From an uncultured SAR86 cluster bacterium (GTDB lineage: Bacteria; Pseudomonadota; Gammaproteobacteria; Magnimaribacterales; Magnimaribacteraceae): a stretch of DNA of 64,000 nucleotides. Made by a program: the position numbers and the translations under genes. Where the stretch lies: the NCBI GenBank assembly GCA_902630715.1, contig CACOVO010000001.1:62001-126000 (forward strand). Direction: 5' to 3'. The stretch's first letter is position 1. Each line of letters starts with the position of its first letter. Below are positions 10,485-19,865 of this stretch, piece after piece. The notes beneath the pieces are model-generated. The model had not been told where the DNA came from. It ran no database searches and saw nothing but the letters and a program-made list of their open reading frames with translations.

Positions 10485-11135
10485 ATGAAACGTTCTCTTT
10501 TTGTATATTTCCTGATTGTAATCTTTACCGCAGGTTGTTCGAATGACGAGCAAAATTCATTGGAAGTAACTAGTGCTGAGCAATATAGAGCTGGGGTTCA
10601 CTATGAGATTTTAGATAGTCCCACCCCGGTTCGAGATCCTTCAAAAATTGAGGTTACAGAGGTTTTCTGGTTCGGTTGTAATCACTGTTATGCGCTGGAG
10701 CCTTATATTGCTCGATGGAAAAAGGAAATTCCAACCGATGTTGCTTTTGTTAAATCACCGGCAACTTGGAATGAGATGCTTAGGACTCATGCAAGAATAT
10801 ATTACACAGCTAAAGCTTTAGGAATAGAACAGCAATTTGTACCAGCAGCTTTTAATACAATTCAAAATGAAGGAAGAATGCTTACAGGCAATACAGAATT
10901 AGAATATTACTTTCGAGGTTTTGATGTAAACAAAGAAAAATATAAGGCAGTATCGAATTCGTTTGGCGTAAGAAATGCCGTTGATCAGGCTGATAAGAAG
11001 ATGAAACAATGGAAAGTGACTGGAGTTCCTTCTCTTATAGTGAACGGAAAATACAAAGTTGCTGCTTCAAGAGCCGTCCGCACCGATCAACTATTTGAGG
11101 TTGTTAATTTCCTGGTTGAGAAAGAAAGAAACTAA
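10485..11135 (+). CDS. dsbA: Thiol:disulfide interchange protein DsbA-like, possible lipoprotein
   Basis: FWFGCNHCYALEPY active site, TGVPSLIVNGKY cis-Pro; start moved to 10485 (MKRSLFVYFLIVIFTAGC). Confidence 0.9.
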   Translation: MKRSLFVYFLIVIFTAGCSNDEQNSLEVTSAEQYRAGVHYEILDSPTPVRDPSKIEVTEVFWFGCNHCYALEPYIARWKKEIPTDVAFVKSPATWNEMLRTHARIYYTAKALGIEQQFVPAAFNTIQNEGRMLTGNTELEYYFRGFDVNKEKYKAVSNSFGVRNAVDQADKKMKQWKVTGVPSLIVNGKYKVAASRAVRTDQLFEVVNFLVEKERN

Positions 11136-11149
11136 ACTTTCAACGTCAA

Positions 11150-11971
11150 TTGATTAAGTTTCCCTTATCCCCAATATTTATTCCCGCTAATAAATTAGAT
11201 TGGATCACAAAGACATTTGAAAGAGGTGCTGATAGCATTATTTTGGATTTAGAGGACTCTGTTACGGAAACTCACAAGAAAAAAGCTAGAGAAGATTTAT
11301 ACCTCCACCTTATTGACAACAAATATGAAGGAAACTTAATAGTAAGGGTCAATCCGATTGATCAGGATCTTGGTCTGGAAGATATCAAAAAACTAACTGA
11401 TATAGATCTATCCATTGATGCTTTTATGGTGCCCAAAATCGAAGATTCTTCTTTCTTATCTAAGCTACCTGAAATAAACGTGATTCCATTGTTGGAAACA
11501 CCTCGATCAATTCAGAATATTGCCGATATTGCGTCTCAAAGCATAGTTAAGGGTTTAGCTCTTGGCGGAGCTGATCTCAGTGCAAGCCTGGGTTCAACTA
11601 TGGATTGGGATTCTCTTTTGTATGCCAGATCCAAAATAATCCTCGAAGCATCTATTAATAATTTATTTTCCATTGATAGCCCATTTATGGATATTAATGA
11701 TTTAGAGTCTCTTGAAAAAGAGAGCAAAAAATCAAAAAGTCTCGGGTTTGATGGAAAGGCTGCCATACACCCCAATCAGTTAGAAGTTATTCAAAAATCG
11801 TTTTTGCCCAGTGATGAAGAAGTTAAAGAGGCAAAAAACATAATCAAAGCGTTTAATTCTTCCTCTGCGGCAGTGATTGCCTACGAAGGAAAAATGATAG
11901 ATCAACCTATAATTTTGTCTATGGAGAAAAGATTAAGACTTGTGGGCATCGATCCAAAGACTATAGACTAA
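11150..11971 (+). CDS. HpcH/HpaI aldolase / citrate lyase beta (CitE)-like protein, TTG start
   Basis: FIPANKLDWITKTFERGADSIILDLEDSV, GFDGKAAIHPNQLEVIQKSF. Confidence 0.88.
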   Translation: MIKFPLSPIFIPANKLDWITKTFERGADSIILDLEDSVTETHKKKAREDLYLHLIDNKYEGNLIVRVNPIDQDLGLEDIKKLTDIDLSIDAFMVPKIEDSSFLSKLPEINVIPLLETPRSIQNIADIASQSIVKGLALGGADLSASLGSTMDWDSLLYARSKIILEASINNLFSIDSPFMDINDLESLEKESKKSKSLGFDGKAAIHPNQLEVIQKSFLPSDEEVKEAKNIIKAFNSSSAAVIAYEGKMIDQPIILSMEKRLRLVGIDPKTID

Positions 11972-11978
11972 GAATATT

Positions 11979-12497
11979 ATGGTAAAAAAAATGAAAGAAA
12001 TATCACCTGGTCGTTATAGGGAAAGCTTTGGAAGATATTATGAAGAATTCAAAGTCGGTGATGTCTATGAGCATAGACCTGGAAGAACAATTACTCAATC
12101 AGATAATATTTGGTTCACTTTACTCACAATGAATCAACATCCTCTTCATATAGATGATGAATACGGTAAAGGAACAGAGTTTGGACAAACCCTGGTTGTA
12201 AGTCCTTTCACCATTGCCCTTATGGTGGGAATGAGCGTAAGCGATGTTAGTCAAAAGACTGTTGCTAATTTGGGCTGGACTGATATCAAAATGACTCATC
12301 CACTTTATGTCGGCGACACTTTGTATGCTGAATCCGAAGTTGTTGAGAAGAGAGAGTCTAAGTCGAGACCAGACGAAGGTATTGTAACTGTTAGAACTAT
12401 CGGCAAAAATCAAGACGGTGTAGAAGTCGCTTCTTTCTTAAGATCTGCCTTAATTCCAAAAGAGGGCAAGGCTGTCGAGGACAAAATTGATTATTAA
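11979..12497 (+). CDS. MaoC-family hydratase (hot-dog fold)
   Basis: FEVGD-like FKVGDVYEHRPGRTITQSDNIWFT..HPLHID; HPLYVGDTLYAESEV. Confidence 0.88.
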   Translation: MVKKMKEISPGRYRESFGRYYEEFKVGDVYEHRPGRTITQSDNIWFTLLTMNQHPLHIDDEYGKGTEFGQTLVVSPFTIALMVGMSVSDVSQKTVANLGWTDIKMTHPLYVGDTLYAESEVVEKRESKSRPDEGIVTVRTIGKNQDGVEVASFLRSALIPKEGKAVEDKIDY

Positions 12498-12590
12498 CAT
12501 AGATTCCTCTAACCCAATTATCATTCTTAAAAACTTCTATAACTAGGCACTTTTTTTTGTTATAACTATATTCCAACTCAGGGGAAAGTT

Positions 12591-13940
12591 ATGGGGGATA
12601 TTCCTAGAACAGAAAAAAAATTGCATTGGCATCTTATTGGTAATTGGGCTCCGGTAAAAGAAGAAATAACTGAGCATAACCTTGAGATTAAGGGCGAAGT
12701 GCCCAGAGATCTCAATGGTTTATTTGTTAGAAACGGAATGAATCCTGTTTCGGGTTATAGCGACCACTGGTTTTTTGGAAATGGTATGTTGCACGGGATA
12801 TATCTTGAGAATGGAAAAGCATCTTATAAAAATAGATATGTCAAAACTCCGTATTATGAAAATGACCTAAATGTAATTTCATCCTTTGGAGATCTTTCTG
12901 CATCACCTGCTAACACTCATATTGTGAATCATGCAGGAAAACTTCTCGCCTTGGAGGAAACTTCCTTACCTTGGGAGTTAAATAGAGATTTAGAAACCAT
13001 TGGCGTTGAAGACTATAAAGGAAAATTGAATACCGCTATGACAGCACATCCAAGAATATGTCCTGAGACCGGAGAGATGTTATTTTTTGCTTATTCAATG
13101 ATGGGAGAGCCCTATCTTTATTATCACAGAGTAAGTAAACAAGGCGAATTAGTCCAAACTGAGGCTATAGAAATCCCTAGACCTGTCATGATGCATGATT
13201 GGAATATCACTCGAAACTATGTAGTTTTTATGGATTTACCGATTGTCTCTGATATGGATCTTGCTGTTAGCACAGGTTCTCCTTTTGGCTTTAAACCTGA
13301 ATGCGGAGCAAGGCTAGGCGTGATGCCTAGAGATGGTAATAACTCTGATGTTAGATGGTTTGATATTGATCCTTGTTTTGTTTTCCACAGCTTTAATTCT
13401 TTTGAAGAAGGCAATAAGATAATTTTATATGTTTCCAGACAACAGGAAGCAATGGTAGGGGGGTTTAAAGATATTTATGGCGGAGAGAAAACCGTTGCTA
13501 GACTTTGGCGGTGGATTATTGATCTCGAGAACGGAAGGGTTTCTGAGGAGCAATTAGACGACGGGGCCTGTGACTTCCCCAGAGTGAACGATAACCGTAT
13601 TGGACTTCATTCAGAATATGGATACTGCATGCAAATTAAAACAGACGTCGAAAGTCTGACTTTTGGAGAAAACCTTTTTAAATACCACTTAGAAAGTGGA
13701 AAAAGGACAGATCATCACTTAGGTAGCAATGTTGCAGGCGGTGAACCTGTATTTGCTCCTAAACCAGGATCTACCAAAGAAGATCAAGGCTGGATTTTAT
13801 CACTGGTTCACGATAGAAATACTAGAAAATCGAAGTTAGTTATTGTTGATGCCGAGGCTTTTGATCAAGAACCAGTTGCCGAGGTCATGATTCCACAAAG
13901 AGTCCCTTATGGAGCTCATGGGAGTTGGATACAAAATTAA
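12591..13940 (+). CDS. Carotenoid oxygenase (RPE65/CCD) family protein
   Basis: Four conserved His contexts: TAHPRICPETGE, MMHDWNITRNYVVFMDLP, FVFHSFNSFEEG, PYGAHGSWI. Confidence 0.9.
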   Translation: MGDIPRTEKKLHWHLIGNWAPVKEEITEHNLEIKGEVPRDLNGLFVRNGMNPVSGYSDHWFFGNGMLHGIYLENGKASYKNRYVKTPYYENDLNVISSFGDLSASPANTHIVNHAGKLLALEETSLPWELNRDLETIGVEDYKGKLNTAMTAHPRICPETGEMLFFAYSMMGEPYLYYHRVSKQGELVQTEAIEIPRPVMMHDWNITRNYVVFMDLPIVSDMDLAVSTGSPFGFKPECGARLGVMPRDGNNSDVRWFDIDPCFVFHSFNSFEEGNKIILYVSRQQEAMVGGFKDIYGGEKTVARLWRWIIDLENGRVSEEQLDDGACDFPRVNDNRIGLHSEYGYCMQIKTDVESLTFGENLFKYHLESGKRTDHHLGSNVAGGEPVFAPKPGSTKEDQGWILSLVHDRNTRKSKLVIVDAEAFDQEPVAEVMIPQRVPYGAHGSWIQN

Positions 13941-13954
13941 ATTAGGAGGTTATT

Positions 13955-15592
13955 TTGGAAGCACAATACGCAACTGTCTGGGAGAGAAACTCAGATGTTA
14001 TACCCGATAAAATAGCTCTTATATGTGGCGATGTCCAAGTCACATGGAGAGAATATGACGATAGAGCTGCACGACTGGCTACAGCCCTAACAGAAGCAGG
14101 ATTAGGAGATGATTCCAAGGTAGGACTATATCTGCATAATTCCAATGAATATTTGGAAGCTCAGTACAGTGTATTTAAAATCAAAGGCGTACCAATTAAC
14201 GTGAATTACAGATACAAAGAGGAGGAATTAATTTATCTTTTGGACAATTCAGATTCCGAGGCTGTTTTTTATCAAGGTTGCTATACCCAACAAATTGAGG
14301 CTATCAAAGACAAATTACCAAAGGTCAAACTATTTATCCAAGTAGATGATGGAACTAACGATGTTTTGAGCTTTGCAACTGATTATGAGTCTGCAATTTC
14401 TTCATCGGATCCTATGGAAAGAATTGAGAGATCTGGTGAAAATATTTATATGCTCTACACAGGAGGCACAACTGGAATGCCAAAAGGTGTTATGTATCAG
14501 CACGAAGGCCATCTAATGGGTATGTTAAATACAGCTGGCGCGTGGGGATTGATTCCTGTTCAAGAGCGTTTAGAGAAGGAAGATTTAGAGTCTATTGGTG
14601 ATGAGGTGAAAAGATTAGCTGACGAAGGAAACTTGCCGGTAAGTATACCTGCGTGCCCACTTATGCACGGAACGGGAATGTGGCTAGGAGCAATCATACC
14701 TCACTTAGTGGGCGGAACGGTTGTTACACTGCCACAGCTTGGTTTTGACCCAGACAATCTTTTGAAAGAAGTAGAGAGAACTAAGGCAAATAACGTAGTA
14801 ATCGTTGGTGACGCTTTCGCTAAACCTATCATGGATGCTTTGGATAAAGCCGCATCCGAGGGTCAGCCTTATGATTTAGAGTCAGTTAACACAGTTATAT
14901 CAAGTGGAGTTATGTGGAGTTCGGAAGTCAAACAAGGACTACTGAAACATCATGACATGGTTCTTGTAGATGCGATGGGTTCAACTGAGGGAGGAATGGG
15001 ATCTTCAAGAGCGTCAAGAGATAATCCCGCTGAGACTGCAAAATTTGTTCTTAATCCCGGAGTTATTGTCATTACGGACGACGGAGAAATTGTTGAGCCA
15101 GGATCAGACAAAATGGGAAAAATAGGAACGAGCGGACTTGTGCCTCTGGGATACTTCAAAGATGAAAAGAAATCAGCCGAAACATTTAAGGAGTTTCAAG
15201 GAATTCGATATAGCTTCCCAGGTGACTACGCTAGAGTAGAAGCAGATGGAACAATCACGCTTTTGGGTCGAGGAAGTAACTGCATAAATACTGCTGGAGA
15301 AAAGGTATATCCGGAGGAAGTTGAAGAGGCTATAAAGAGACATGATGATATCTATGACTGTTTGGTTGTCGGCTTGCAAGATGACAGATTTGGTCAAAGA
15401 GTTGTTGCGCTAGCTTCATTTCAGGAAGGTAAAGAACTTGAGGAGCAAGAATTAATCTCATTTACAAGAGAACATTTAGCTGGATACAAGTTACCAAAAC
15501 AGGTTCTTTTCGTAGATGAAGTTATGCGGGCCCCTAATGGAAAAGCAAATTATAAGTGGGCGAAAGAGACTGCAGAGAAAGAATTAACATAG
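13955..15592 (+). CDS. Acyl-CoA synthetase (AMP-dependent synthetase/ligase)
   Basis: LYTGGTTGMPKGVMY AMP-binding motif, LLGRGSNCINTAGEKVYPEEVEEAIKRH, C-terminal PNGKANYKWAK. Confidence 0.92.
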   Translation: MEAQYATVWERNSDVIPDKIALICGDVQVTWREYDDRAARLATALTEAGLGDDSKVGLYLHNSNEYLEAQYSVFKIKGVPINVNYRYKEEELIYLLDNSDSEAVFYQGCYTQQIEAIKDKLPKVKLFIQVDDGTNDVLSFATDYESAISSSDPMERIERSGENIYMLYTGGTTGMPKGVMYQHEGHLMGMLNTAGAWGLIPVQERLEKEDLESIGDEVKRLADEGNLPVSIPACPLMHGTGMWLGAIIPHLVGGTVVTLPQLGFDPDNLLKEVERTKANNVVIVGDAFAKPIMDALDKAASEGQPYDLESVNTVISSGVMWSSEVKQGLLKHHDMVLVDAMGSTEGGMGSSRASRDNPAETAKFVLNPGVIVITDDGEIVEPGSDKMGKIGTSGLVPLGYFKDEKKSAETFKEFQGIRYSFPGDYARVEADGTITLLGRGSNCINTAGEKVYPEEVEEAIKRHDDIYDCLVVGLQDDRFGQRVVALASFQEGKELEEQELISFTREHLAGYKLPKQVLFVDEVMRAPNGKANYKWAKETAEKELT

Positions 15593-15601
15593 GAGACAAG
15601 G

Positions 15602-16261
15602 ATGGATGTAAGTGAAGCGGTCGATTCTAGACTATCTGTCAGGGAATTTTTAAAAGATCCAGTCGAAGATCAGCTTATAAAGGAGCTTCTTGAAAAGTCC
15701 TCAAGAAGCGCATCAGGAGGCAATCTTCAACCATGGAAAATTTATGTTATTAACAATGAGACAATGAATTCTTTCCATAAATTTCAGAAAGAATGGACTG
15801 AACCGGAAACTCCGGCTTACGCGATTTATCCAGAGGATCTTAAAGAGCCATATAAAACTTCAAGATTCGATGTTGGTGTCCAAATGTATTCTATACTTGA
15901 TATTGCTCGAGATGATAAAGAAGGTAGATTTAAGCAAATGCTTAAAAACTACGAATTTTTTGGAGCACCAGCCGCTTTCTTTTGCTTTGTTGATCGACAA
16001 ATGGGTACACCTCAGTGGTCAGACCTAGGAATGTTTTTGCAAACCTTTATGCTGCTAGCGAGAGAAGCAGGTTTAGATACTTGTCCCCAAGAAGCTTGGG
16101 CAATGAAACAGGAGAGTGTTACGGCTTTTGTCGAAGCTCCCGAAGAAGAAATGTTATTTTGTGGAATGGCTATTGGTTACAGAGATCCTGAGGCGCCGAT
16201 AAATAGTTTTAGAACTGAAAGACGATCGATTGATACTTGGGCAAAATTTATTGATAAATAA
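15602..16261 (+). CDS. Nitroreductase family protein
   Basis: AVDSRLSVREFLKDPV...SRSASGGNLQPWKIYVI, C-terminal MAIGYRDPEAPINSFRTERRS. Confidence 0.9.
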   Translation: MDVSEAVDSRLSVREFLKDPVEDQLIKELLEKSSRSASGGNLQPWKIYVINNETMNSFHKFQKEWTEPETPAYAIYPEDLKEPYKTSRFDVGVQMYSILDIARDDKEGRFKQMLKNYEFFGAPAAFFCFVDRQMGTPQWSDLGMFLQTFMLLAREAGLDTCPQEAWAMKQESVTAFVEAPEEEMLFCGMAIGYRDPEAPINSFRTERRSIDTWAKFIDK

Positions 16262-16263
16262 AT

Positions 16264-17811
16264 TCACACCATCACTTCGATAAGACTGGGTCCTTCCGAA
16301 GCTATACTATCCGACAGAGCTTTTTTAAACTCTTCTACAGTTGTTGTTTTATATCCACTGACCCCGAGAGATTGAGCCAGTGAAGGCCAGCTTATAGCCG
16401 GATCGTCTAAAGAAAACATAGACGCAGCTCTCTCTCCGGTCCCCAATGCACCGACTCTGTCTAATTCAACTTTTAGAATGGCATAAGAGCGATTTGAAAA
16501 TATTATATTTGTGACGTTCAAAGATTCTCTAGCTTGAGTCCATAATGATTGGACCGTGTACATGGCTCCTCCGTCTCCGTGCAAACAAACAACAGGTCTA
16601 TCGGGTGCACCTATTGCAGCTCCCGTAGCTAAAGGAAGGCCTTGGCCTATGGATCCTCCCGTTAATGCTAGCCAATCTAGAGGCTTAGCATTCCAGGCAT
16701 GTGGCGTGACAAAGAAACCTGACGTAGCTGCTTCATCACAAACAATAGTTTCTTCAGGGAGCAAACCTGCAAATAAGGGTCCAATATTTTCTGGACTTAA
16801 TGTGCCTGTTGACGGCATTTCAATAGTCTCATTTGGAATGAGTTGAGGATCTATTTTAGATCCTTTAAACATTTCATTTAGTGCTTTTAAAGCATACTTG
16901 CCATCTTGAAAAGGAGAGCATAACTCAATGAGGTTTGCTTCTTCAGGAGATAAATAGCTTTTCTTACCCGGATACGCAAAAAAAGATACTGGTGGTTTTG
17001 TGCCAATGAACACGATTGTATCTATCCCTTTGAGATATTCTTCTGCCATCTCTGCAAAGTAAGGAATAGGCTCTATTTTGGTAATACCTCTTCCTCTTCT
17101 ATGTCTTTTTACAAAGGTATCTGTAGCTAGTCTACATTTTGCAACGGATGCTATTTGACCTGCCAAAGAAACGGACTCCTCATCAAGAAAATCTCCTCCA
17201 ATAAAAAGCATTGCATTATCACTCGATGAGAGCGCAAGGAAAGCCTCTTCGATTTCTTGATCACTGACTTTCAAAGGGGATGACCCCTGAACCACTGGTC
17301 CAATATTTTCTGTCTCGCCCCAAGCACAATCTGCAGGTACTAGCATCGTTGCTATTTGGCCTGGAAATTGGTGTGCTTGAAACCAAGCTTCACTGCCAGT
17401 TGAGGATAGGTCATCTGGGGATGTACTTCTTCCTACCCAATTGGAACTTGCTTTGGCGAGTCCATCTAAGTCAGAGGTTAAGGGAGCATCATACTTAAGA
17501 TGATATGTGGCATGATCACCAACAATATTTAACATAGGTGTTCTAGCTTTTCTTGCATTATGGATGTTGGCAAAGCCATTTCCTAAACCCGGCCCCAAAT
17601 GCAAAAGATTAGCTGCAGCTTTACCAGTCATTCTTGCATAGCCATCAGCAGCCCCTGTAACTACACCCTCGAATAATCCAAGCACAGGCCTTATTTCGGG
17701 ATGATGATCAATCGCAGCAACAAGATGCATTTCCGAGGTTCCTGGATTAGCAAATACCACCTCCAAGCCATTAGAGATTAGAGTTTTAAGTAAAGCATCA
17801 GCTGAGTTCAT
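16264..17811 (-). CDS. Thiamine-diphosphate enzyme (acetolactate synthase / benzoylformate decarboxylase-like)
   Basis: VFANPGTSEMHL..GLFEGVVTGAADGYARM; TPP motif HGDGGAMYTVQSLWTQARESLNVTNIIFSNRSY. Confidence 0.88.
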   Translation of the reverse strand: MNSADALLKTLISNGLEVVFANPGTSEMHLVAAIDHHPEIRPVLGLFEGVVTGAADGYARMTGKAAANLLHLGPGLGNGFANIHNARKARTPMLNIVGDHATYHLKYDAPLTSDLDGLAKASSNWVGRSTSPDDLSSTGSEAWFQAHQFPGQIATMLVPADCAWGETENIGPVVQGSSPLKVSDQEIEEAFLALSSSDNAMLFIGGDFLDEESVSLAGQIASVAKCRLATDTFVKRHRRGRGITKIEPIPYFAEMAEEYLKGIDTIVFIGTKPPVSFFAYPGKKSYLSPEEANLIELCSPFQDGKYALKALNEMFKGSKIDPQLIPNETIEMPSTGTLSPENIGPLFAGLLPEETIVCDEAATSGFFVTPHAWNAKPLDWLALTGGSIGQGLPLATGAAIGAPDRPVVCLHGDGGAMYTVQSLWTQARESLNVTNIIFSNRSYAILKVELDRVGALGTGERAASMFSLDDPAISWPSLAQSLGVSGYKTTTVEEFKKALSDSIASEGPSLIEVMV

Positions 17812-17857
17812 ACTTTCATTATAAACTCACAATTTTTTTACTGTTATTTAAAATGAG

Positions 17858-17932
17858 TGGGCTAGACAGGATTTGAACCTGTGACCTTCTGCTCCGGAGG
17901 CAGACGCTCTATCCAAGCTGAGCTACTAGCCC
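17858..17932 (-). tRNA. tRNA-Arg (anticodon CCG)
   Basis: GGGCTAGTAGCTCAGCTTGGATAGAGCGTCTGCCTCCGGAGCAGAAGGTCACAGGTTCAAATCCTGTCTAGCCCA folds as cloverleaf; CCA not encoded. Confidence 0.95.
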
Positions 17933-18018
17933 ATTATCGATTATATATCTAACTCATTATCTATTTTATTAATACACAAGCCCTGATATCATCCGCTTCC
18001 TGAAAATATGGAGAAAAT

Positions 18019-19200
18019 ATGGCAAGTAATACTTGGCAATCAATAAATTGGAAGGATCCTTTTTTACTAGAACAACAGCTTTCTGATGATCAGAAAATGG
18101 TAAGGGATACCGCACATCAGTTCGCTCAAGAAAAGCTATTACCAGGCGTAAAAGAGGCCTTTCGAAAAGAGGAAACTGATCCTGGTATTTTCAAGGAAAT
18201 GGGCTCTGTAGGGTTATTGGGTGCAACAATCAAAGGTTATGATTGTCCTGGTGTCGACTATATGAGTTATGGATTAATAGCAAGGGAAGTCGAAAGAGTG
18301 GATTCCGGCTACAGATCTATGATGAGCGTTCAATCTTCTCTTGTTATGTATCCAATATACGCTTTTGGATCTGAACAACAAAAAGAAAAGTATTTACCAC
18401 CTCTCGCAAAAGGAGAAATGATTGGATGTTTTGGACTCACAGAGCCTGATTACGGTTCAGATGCAGGCGGGCTAGTAACAAGAGCAAAAAGCGTGGAGGG
18501 AGGGTATTCTTTATCGGGTGCGAAGATGTGGATATCCAATAGCCCTATAGCTGATGTTTTTGTAGTTTGGGCAAAAAATGATGAAGGCAAAATTAAAGGA
18601 TTTATTCTTGAAAAGGGCATGGAAGGTTTGAGCGCTCCAAAGATTGAAGGAAAGCTTGCCCTTAGGGCGTCCGTAACGGGTCAAATTGTGATGGATGATG
18701 TTTTTGTAGATGAAAATCAAATGTTGCCTAACATTGAAGGCCTTAAGGGCCCTTTTAGCTGTTTAAACAATGCTAGGTATGGCATCGCTTGGGGCGCACT
18801 AGGTGCTGCTGAAACATGCTGGCACACTGCCAGAGACTACGTAATGGATCGAAAGCAATTTGATAAACCGTTAGGGTCTAATCAAATTATTCAGCTTAAG
18901 CTCGCCGATATGCAGACCGATATAAGTATGGGATTACAAGGATGCTTTAGAGCAGGTCAACTGATGAACGACAATAATATATCTCCCGAACTAATTTCTC
19001 TCATCAAAAGAAATTCAACTGGTAAAGCTCTGGAAATAGCTAGAAAATCTAGAGATATGTTAGGCGGGAATGGTATTTCAGATGAATATCCAATTATGAG
19101 ACATATGGTAAATTTAGAAGTTGTAAACACTTACGAAGGAACTCATGATATTCATGCGCTTATTCTAGGACGAACGCAAACTGATATACCTGCGTTTTAG
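18019..19200 (+). CDS. gcdH: Acyl-CoA dehydrogenase, glutaryl-CoA dehydrogenase type
   Basis: [49 protein letters not shown]. Confidence 0.9.
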   Translation: MASNTWQSINWKDPFLLEQQLSDDQKMVRDTAHQFAQEKLLPGVKEAFRKEETDPGIFKEMGSVGLLGATIKGYDCPGVDYMSYGLIAREVERVDSGYRSMMSVQSSLVMYPIYAFGSEQQKEKYLPPLAKGEMIGCFGLTEPDYGSDAGGLVTRAKSVEGGYSLSGAKMWISNSPIADVFVVWAKNDEGKIKGFILEKGMEGLSAPKIEGKLALRASVTGQIVMDDVFVDENQMLPNIEGLKGPFSCLNNARYGIAWGALGAAETCWHTARDYVMDRKQFDKPLGSNQIIQLKLADMQTDISMGLQGCFRAGQLMNDNNISPELISLIKRNSTGKALEIARKSRDMLGGNGISDEYPIMRHMVNLEVVNTYEGTHDIHALILGRTQTDIPAF

Positions 19201-19277
19201 AATTACTCATTTAACAAGACTACCCTAAATTTATGCTCTATAATTCTGTTCGCCTTGCCATATAACGTTTGTAAAGT

Positions 19278-19865
19278 ATGAAATTTTCCAAAATCTTCTT
19301 AATAACTGTTATAGGTTTAGTCTTCAGTCTAAGTGCTTCTGAAGCAAAAAAAGCCATTGAATTAAGAATTGCTCCGGTAGGTTCTATTTGTCTAGAAGGA
19401 CAAGAATGTGGATCAGCTCCCGCTGCTTCGCAATCTATGCCTTCAGTGCCCAGCAATCTTCCAAAAGTTGAGCTATCCGAAGGATCTGAGCATGTTGTAA
19501 AGATGCTCAATTCGGGTAACGACGGAACGATGGTTTTTGAACCTGCAGTGATCAAAGTTTCTCTTGGCGATACTATCCACTTCAAAGCTACTGATTTATC
19601 ACATAACTCTGCATCAATGAACGGTATGATTCCTTCGGGTGCAAAAAGTTGGGCAGGCAGTCTAAGCCAAGATATATCAGTAACTTTAGACACCGAAGGT
19701 GTTTACGTTTACCAGTGTGATCCTCACGTAATGATGGCTATGGTCGGAGTTATTCAAGTAGGCGAAGCAGTGAACATGGATGAAGTTATGGAGGCTGCTG
19801 CATCACAAAAATCAAGTTTTATAATGAACGGGTCAAGACTTGACCAGTATCTTTCTCAGCTTTAA
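19278..19865 (+). CDS. Pseudoazurin-like cupredoxin with N- and C-terminal extensions
   Basis: Signal peptide; type-1 Cu ligands in LSHNSASM and YQCDPHVMMAMVGVIQVG. Confidence 0.85.
   Translation: MKFSKIFLITVIGLVFSLSASEAKKAIELRIAPVGSICLEGQECGSAPAASQSMPSVPSNLPKVELSEGSEHVVKMLNSGNDGTMVFEPAVIKVSLGDTIHFKATDLSHNSASMNGMIPSGAKSWAGSLSQDISVTLDTEGVYVYQCDPHVMMAMVGVIQVGEAVNMDEVMEAAASQKSSFIMNGSRLDQYLSQL

Noticed and set aside
12538-12568. TATAACTA direct repeat / TATAAC...GTTATA inverted repeat with T8 run before the carotenoid oxygenase gene
   Set aside because: AT-only, no GC stem; could be promoter or chance in AT-rich DNA. Not strong enough for a terminator or operator call.
12591-13940. Retinal-producing Blh/proteorhodopsin locus
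   Set aside because: The protein is a CCD/RPE65-family enzyme, not Blh-type, and no rhodopsin or crt genes are in the window.
19238-19693. 151-aa minus-strand ORF
   Set aside because: Antisense to the cupredoxin gene, which has signal peptide and copper ligands.
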